Shown piece by piece: positions 60,499 to 64,000 of a stretch of DNA of 64,000 nt. A program made the translations under genes and the position numbers. Below the pieces are notes generated by a model. The model was not told where the DNA came from. It made no database searches and saw only the letters and a list, made by a program, of their open reading frames with translations. Location: contig CAAFUS010000013.1 of NCBI GenBank assembly GCA_900766265.1, forward strand, positions 62,001 to 126,000, written 5' to 3'. Position 1 is the stretch's first letter, and the number at the start of each line of letters is the position of its first letter. The DNA comes from Pseudomonadaceae bacterium. GTDB taxonomy: Bacteria > Pseudomonadota > Gammaproteobacteria > Pseudomonadales > Pseudomonadaceae.

Positions 60499-61265
60499 TG
60501 CTCAGGGTAGAGAAGCTGGACGTCAGCCGCGGCACCCGAAGCGTCCTGCAGGGCATCGATCTGCAGCTGCGCGCCGGCGAGGTGTTCGGCGTGCTGGGGC
60601 CGAACGGTGCCGGCAAGAGCACCCTGCTCGGTGCCCTCAGCGGCGAGCTTGCGGTCGCTGCGGGCCAGGTGCTGCTGGCCGAGCGCCCGCTGGCGCAGTG
60701 GCCGTCGCGCGAGCGTGCGCAGCGGTTGGCGGTACTGCCCCAGCAGTCGAGCCTGAACTTCGGCTTCCGGGTGGAGGAGGTGGTCGCCATGGGCCGGCTG
60801 CCCCACGCCGAAGGCCGCGCGGCGGACCTGCGCATCGTCGACAAGGCGCTCGCCGCAGCCGATGCCGCGCATCTGCAGGGTCGAAGCTACCTGGCGCTTT
60901 CCGGCGGCGAGCGTCAGCGCGTGCACCTGGCGCGGGTGCTGGCGCAGCTCTGGCCCGGCGCCGACGGGCGGGTGCTGCTGCTCGACGAGCCCACCTCGGC
61001 GCTAGATCCTCTGCACCAGCACAGCACTCTGCAGGCGGTACGGGGCTTTGCCGAACGCGGCGCGGCGGTGCTGGTGATCCTCCATGACCTCAACCTGGCC
61101 GCGCGCTACTGCGATCGCCTGCTTCTCCTGCACGAGGGGCATGCGCATCTGCAGGGTTCGGTCGAGGAAGTCCTGCAGCCGCAGCCGCTGCGCGAGGTGT
61201 TCGGGCTGGACGTGTTGGTGCAGCGCCATCCGGAGCGGGGCCATCCGCTGGTAGTGGTGCGCTGA
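60498..61265 (+). CDS. phuV: Haem ABC transporter ATPase
   Basis: ABC ATPase of 255 residues. Walker A GPNGAGKST is at 34-42, the signature LALSGGERQRV, Walker B VLLLDEPTSALD, and switch His in VILHDLN. It powers PhuU. The ATG shares one base with the phuU stop (TGATG). No phuW-like gene follows; a terminator does. Confidence 0.93.
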   Translation: MLRVEKLDVSRGTRSVLQGIDLQLRAGEVFGVLGPNGAGKSTLLGALSGELAVAAGQVLLAERPLAQWPSRERAQRLAVLPQQSSLNFGFRVEEVVAMGRLPHAEGRAADLRIVDKALAAADAAHLQGRSYLALSGGERQRVHLARVLAQLWPGADGRVLLLDEPTSALDPLHQHSTLQAVRGFAERGAAVLVILHDLNLAARYCDRLLLLHEGHAHLQGSVEEVLQPQPLREVFGLDVLVQRHPERGHPLVVVR

Positions 61266-61286
61266 GTTCCGAGCTGGGGTAGAAAT

Positions 61287-61316
61287 GAAAAACCCCGCCG
61301 GAGCGGGGTTTTTTGG
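61287..61316. terminator. Bidirectional terminator between phuV and metQ
   Basis: AAAAACCCCGC, CGGA, GCGGGGTTTTTT: a stem with a T-run on the right and an A-run on the left, so it can end both the rightward phu transcript and the leftward met transcript, whose stops lie 22 and 15 bases away. Confidence 0.93.
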
Positions 61317-61330
61317 AGGTAGTCAGGCGA

Positions 61331-62104
61331 TCAGAACGCCGGGACCACGGCGCCCTTGTACTTCTCTTCGATGAACTGACGGACCTGCTCGCTGTGCAGC
61401 GCGGCGGCGAGCTTCTGCATGGCGTCGCTGTCCTTGTTGTCGCTGCGCGAGACCAGGATGTTCACGTAGGGCGAGTCGCTACCTTCGATGAACAGGGCAT
61501 CCTCGGTGGGGTTGAGCTTGGCTTCGAGTGCATAGTTGGTGTTGATCAGCGCCAGGTCGACCTGGGTCAGCACCCGCGGCAGGGTGGCGGCTTCGAGCTC
61601 GCGGATCTTGATGTTCTTCGGGCTCTGGGCGATGTCCTTGGGCGTGGCGGTGATGCCGACGCCGTCTTTGAGGGTGATCACGCCGGCCTTGGCCAGCAGC
61701 AGCAGAGCACGGCCGCCGTTGGTGGCGTCGTTGGGGATCACCACGGTAGCGCCGTTGGGCAGCTCGTCCAGCGACTTGTGCTTGCTGGAATAGGCGCCGA
61801 AGGGTTCGACGTGCACACCGGCGACGTTCACCAGGTCGGTGCGGCGGCTCTTGTTGAACTCGTCGAGGTAGGGCTGATGCTGGAAGAAGTTGGCGTCCAG
61901 GCGCTTCTCGGCGACCTGCACGTTGGGCTGCACGTAGTCGGTGAATACCTTGACGTTGAGTTCCACGCCCTGCTCGGCCAGTACCGGTTTGACGAATTCG
62001 AGGATCTCGGCGTGGGGCACGGCGGTGGCGGCGACGTTCAGTTGCTCGGAGGCATGGGCGGACAGGGCCGCGAAGGCCGCGACGGCCGCGAATAGCTTCT
62101 TCAT
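61331..62104 (-). CDS. metQ: Methionine ABC transporter substrate-binding protein
   Basis: NlpA-family protein of 257 residues from ATG 62104 (GGAG upstream). The signal peptide (MKKLFAAVAAFAALSAHA) lacks a lipobox cysteine, unlike E. coli MetQ, so it should be a free periplasmic protein. Conserved parts are VAATAVPHAEILE, NFFQHQPYLDEFNK, and IPNDATNGGRALLLL. Binds D/L-methionine. Last gene of metNIQ. Confidence 0.92.
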   Translation of the reverse strand: MKKLFAAVAAFAALSAHASEQLNVAATAVPHAEILEFVKPVLAEQGVELNVKVFTDYVQPNVQVAEKRLDANFFQHQPYLDEFNKSRRTDLVNVAGVHVEPFGAYSSKHKSLDELPNGATVVIPNDATNGGRALLLLAKAGVITLKDGVGITATPKDIAQSPKNIKIRELEAATLPRVLTQVDLALINTNYALEAKLNPTEDALFIEGSDSPYVNILVSRSDNKDSDAMQKLAAALHSEQVRQFIEEKYKGAVVPAF

Positions 62105-62161
62105 CGGTTCAACTCCTTTTCGAATGACCGAGGCGGCGCCCATGCGCCAGCCTCCTTGCGT

Positions 62162-62839
62162 TCATTTGCGCGAGAAATGTACCACCAGCTTGTCGCCGAC
62201 GGTTTGCAGGATCTGGACGAGCACCAGCAGCAGGACGACGGTCACGACCATCACATCCGGCTGATAACGCTGGTATCCGTAGCGCACCGCCAGATCCCCC
62301 AGCCCGCCGCCGCCGATCAGGCCGGACATGGCGGTGTAGGAGACGAGGGTGATGGCGGTGACGGTGATGGCGGCGACTATGCCCGGCAGCGCTTCGGGTA
62401 GCAAGGCGCTGGTGATGATCTGTCGGGTGCTGGCGCCCATGGCCTGTGTCGCCTCGATGATCCCGCGGTCCACCTCGCGCAGCGCGGTTTCCACCAGCCG
62501 GGCGAAGAACGGCGTGGCGCCCACCACCAGCGGCGGTATCGCGCCGGCCACCCCCAGCGAGGTGCCGGTGATGACCACGGTGAAGGGAATCATCACGATC
62601 AGCAGGATGACGAAGGGCACCGAGCGCAGGATGTTGACCAGCAGCGACACGAATCCGTAGAAGGCGCGCTGCTCGAACATTTGCCGCGGGCCGGTGAGGA
62701 ACAGCAGCACCCCCAGCGGCAGGCCGAGCAGCACCGTGAACAGTAGCGAACCGCCGAGCATGGCGAGGGTGTCGAGGCTGGCCTGCCAGATCTCGTACCA
62801 GTCGACGTTGGCGAACAGGGTGGCGAACAGCTCGTCCAT
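62162..62839 (-). CDS. metI: Methionine ABC transporter permease
   Basis: Inner-membrane permease of 225 residues with five helices and the ABC-permease EAA-like motif (ATQAMGASTRQIITSALLPE). It ends IAGTGNLGDLA-like with GLIGGGGLGDLAVRYGYQR. The start shares one base with the metN stop, and 57 bases separate it from metQ. Confidence 0.93.
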   Translation of the reverse strand: MDELFATLFANVDWYEIWQASLDTLAMLGGSLLFTVLLGLPLGVLLFLTGPRQMFEQRAFYGFVSLLVNILRSVPFVILLIVMIPFTVVITGTSLGVAGAIPPLVVGATPFFARLVETALREVDRGIIEATQAMGASTRQIITSALLPEALPGIVAAITVTAITLVSYTAMSGLIGGGGLGDLAVRYGYQRYQPDVMVVTVVLLLVLVQILQTVGDKLVVHFSRK

Positions 62840-63846
62840 CAGCGCAGTACCTCCACGTGCACGTCGGCCGCTTCGAGGCGGCTCATGGCGGCCTGCAGGT
62901 CACCGCCGATCAGCGCCAGGGTCAGCTGGCCATAGGGTGTGTCCTTGATCCGGTCGATGCGTCCGGCCAGGATGCTGTAGTCGACCCCGGTTTCCCGCGC
63001 CACCTGGCCGAGGAGCGGCGCGTAGGTGGCCTCGCCCTGGAAGGTCAGGCGCAGGATGCGCCCGGGCACATGGGCGAAGTCATCACGCTGCTCGTTTTCG
63101 TCGACCTGCTCGTCTTCCTGGACGAAGCGGCGCGTGGTGGGGTGCTGCGGATGCAGGAAGACATCGGCCACCGGACCCTGCTCTACGATCTGGCCGGCGT
63201 CCATGACGGCAACTCGGTCGCAGACGCGGCGAATCACGTCCATTTCGTGAGTGATCAGCACGATGGTCAACTTCAGTTCGCGGTTGATCTCGGCGAGCAG
63301 TTGCAGGACCTGGGCCGTGGTCTGGGGGTCCAGTGCGCTCGTGGCCTCGTCGCAGAGCAGGATGCTCGGTTCTGTGGCCAGCGCGCGGGCAATGCCGACC
63401 CGCTGCTTCTGTCCGCCGGAGAGCTGCGCCGGATACTTGCGTGCGTGGTCCCTGAGGCCGACCCGTTCGAGCAGCGCCGCCACCCGCGCCTCGATATCGG
63501 CGGAGGAGTGCCCGCCGGCCAGGCGCAGGGGCATGGCGACGTTGTCGGCGACGGTCTTGGAGCTGAGCAGGTTGAAGTGCTGGAAGATCATTCCGACCCG
63601 CTGGCGAAAGCGGCGCAGGCCGTTGGCGTCCAGGGCGGTGACGTCTTCGCCCTCGACCAGGATGCGCCCGCCGGAAGGTTCCTCCAGGCGGTTGATCAGG
63701 CGCAGCAGGGTGCTCTTGCCGGCGCCGGAGTGGCCGATCAGGCCGAACACTTCGCCAGCGGCTATTTCCAGGCTGGTCGGTTGTAGCGCGGGAATCTCGC
63801 GCCCTTCGACCCGGTAGGTTTTGTGGACGTGGTGGAATTCGATCAC
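62839..63846 (-). CDS. metN: Methionine ABC transporter ATPase
   Basis: ABC ATPase of 335 residues: Walker A GHSGAGKST (38-46), signature LSGGQKQRV, Walker B LLCDEATSALD, switch His in VLITHEMDV, and a C-terminal ferredoxin-like NIL domain (TFQGEATYAPLLGQVARE to the end) that senses methionine for trans-inhibition. First gene of the operon. Confidence 0.94.
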   Translation of the reverse strand: MIEFHHVHKTYRVEGREIPALQPTSLEIAAGEVFGLIGHSGAGKSTLLRLINRLEEPSGGRILVEGEDVTALDANGLRRFRQRVGMIFQHFNLLSSKTVADNVAMPLRLAGGHSSADIEARVAALLERVGLRDHARKYPAQLSGGQKQRVGIARALATEPSILLCDEATSALDPQTTAQVLQLLAEINRELKLTIVLITHEMDVIRRVCDRVAVMDAGQIVEQGPVADVFLHPQHPTTRRFVQEDEQVDENEQRDDFAHVPGRILRLTFQGEATYAPLLGQVARETGVDYSILAGRIDRIKDTPYGQLTLALIGGDLQAAMSRLEAADVHVEVLR

Positions 63847-64000
63847 GGACGGACCTTGTGGGTGCGGACTCTGGCAAAGCGGACCATTCTACCTGTTTTG
63901 CGCCGCGTCCCCACCGGTTGCGACGGGATGGCAGATCCGGGGCGATGGATAGGCGCTATGTGTCGCCCCGGAGGGTTAAAAACGGTCACGACCTACCCTT
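63847..64000. promoter_or_regulatory. Upstream region of metN, truncated by the window
   Basis: The leftward metNIQ promoter should lie here. No SAM or SAH riboswitch and no clear operator were recognised. The last bases do not show a second gene. Confidence 0.35.

Noticed and set aside
1..64000. CRISPR array, integrase, transposase or toxin-antitoxin pair
   Set aside because: No regularly spaced repeats and no such coding sequence were seen on either strand; the only repeats are single REP-like elements and local palindromes.

Overview
The window comes from a GC-rich gammaproteobacterium of the family Pseudomonadaceae. A Stutzerimonas (Pseudomonas stutzeri-like) species is my best guess, but it is an inference. 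The supporting signs are a LysR-type trpI near trpBA, the order prlC / yheV / radical SAM ('PA0069 family'), a complete caa3 oxidase and haem-A assembly locus (coxB-coxA-ctaG-coxC-SURF1-ctaA-ctaB-SCO), a phu haem-uptake locus, and a REP element of the Pseudomonas type. From memory, several of these blocks (trpA/B/I, a DUF1161 gene, HAD / gamma-carbonic anhydrase / prlC / radical SAM, cox) lie in the same order near oriC in P. aeruginosa, so this is probably conserved origin-proximal backbone interrupted by accessory inserts.

Layout. 0-4.7 kb: three co-directional genes, an isochorismatase-fold hydrolase, an amidohydrolase and an MFS permease, which look like one unit for an unknown amide or N-heterocycle substrate. 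4.7-15 kb: a patchy accessory zone with a PRISE-type reductase, a frameshifted secreted-protein gene, an AT-richer orphan HsdR-N nuclease-like gene, AraC and cupin genes, a methyltransferase preceded by a 15-codon coupled ORF, an MFS gene broken by a small deletion, and a truncated duplicate of a DHCW-type cupin on the far side of a chemoreceptor gene. 15.2-19 kb: trpA-trpB with trpI, but a DUF3592 gene sits between the shared regulatory region and trpI. 19.2-27.9 kb: a subtilase, then galE facing a tight operon of glycosyltransferase, UDP-galactopyranose mutase, clan GH-A glycosidase, ABC exporter and KTSC protein, which I read as an uncharacterised galactofuranose-containing glycan system. 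28-35.5 kb: dodecin, a luciferase-like oxidoreductase, a CPA1 antiporter, twin lipoproteins, a lipoprotein metallopeptidase, a pair of ferritin-like proteins and a DUF1161 protein.

35.5-45.5 kb: a HAD phosphatase, a divergent LysR/SDR pair, gamma-carbonic anhydrase, an AraC regulator facing an SBF-like transporter, oligopeptidase A with YheV and a DUF1835 protein, a DUF4946 protein, and a SplB-like radical SAM gene with a near-perfect LexA box. 45.8-55.1 kb: the caa3 oxidase operon with copper (CtaG, SCO) and haem-A (CtaA, CtaB, SURF1) assembly genes, including a 57-codon ORF coupled at both ends between coxA and ctaG. 55.2-61.3 kb: TonB receptor phuR facing phuSTUV, with a Fur-like box between them. 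61.3-63.8 kb: the metNIQ methionine transporter, ending against phuV at a shared terminator.

No rRNA, tRNA, CRISPR array, integrase or transposase was seen. Three broken genes fall within about 6.6 kb of the accessory zone. The most interesting candidates are the galactofuranose glycan cluster, the DUF3592 gene in the trpI unit, the orphan HsdR-N gene, the paired ferritin-like genes and the coupled small ORF in the cox operon.
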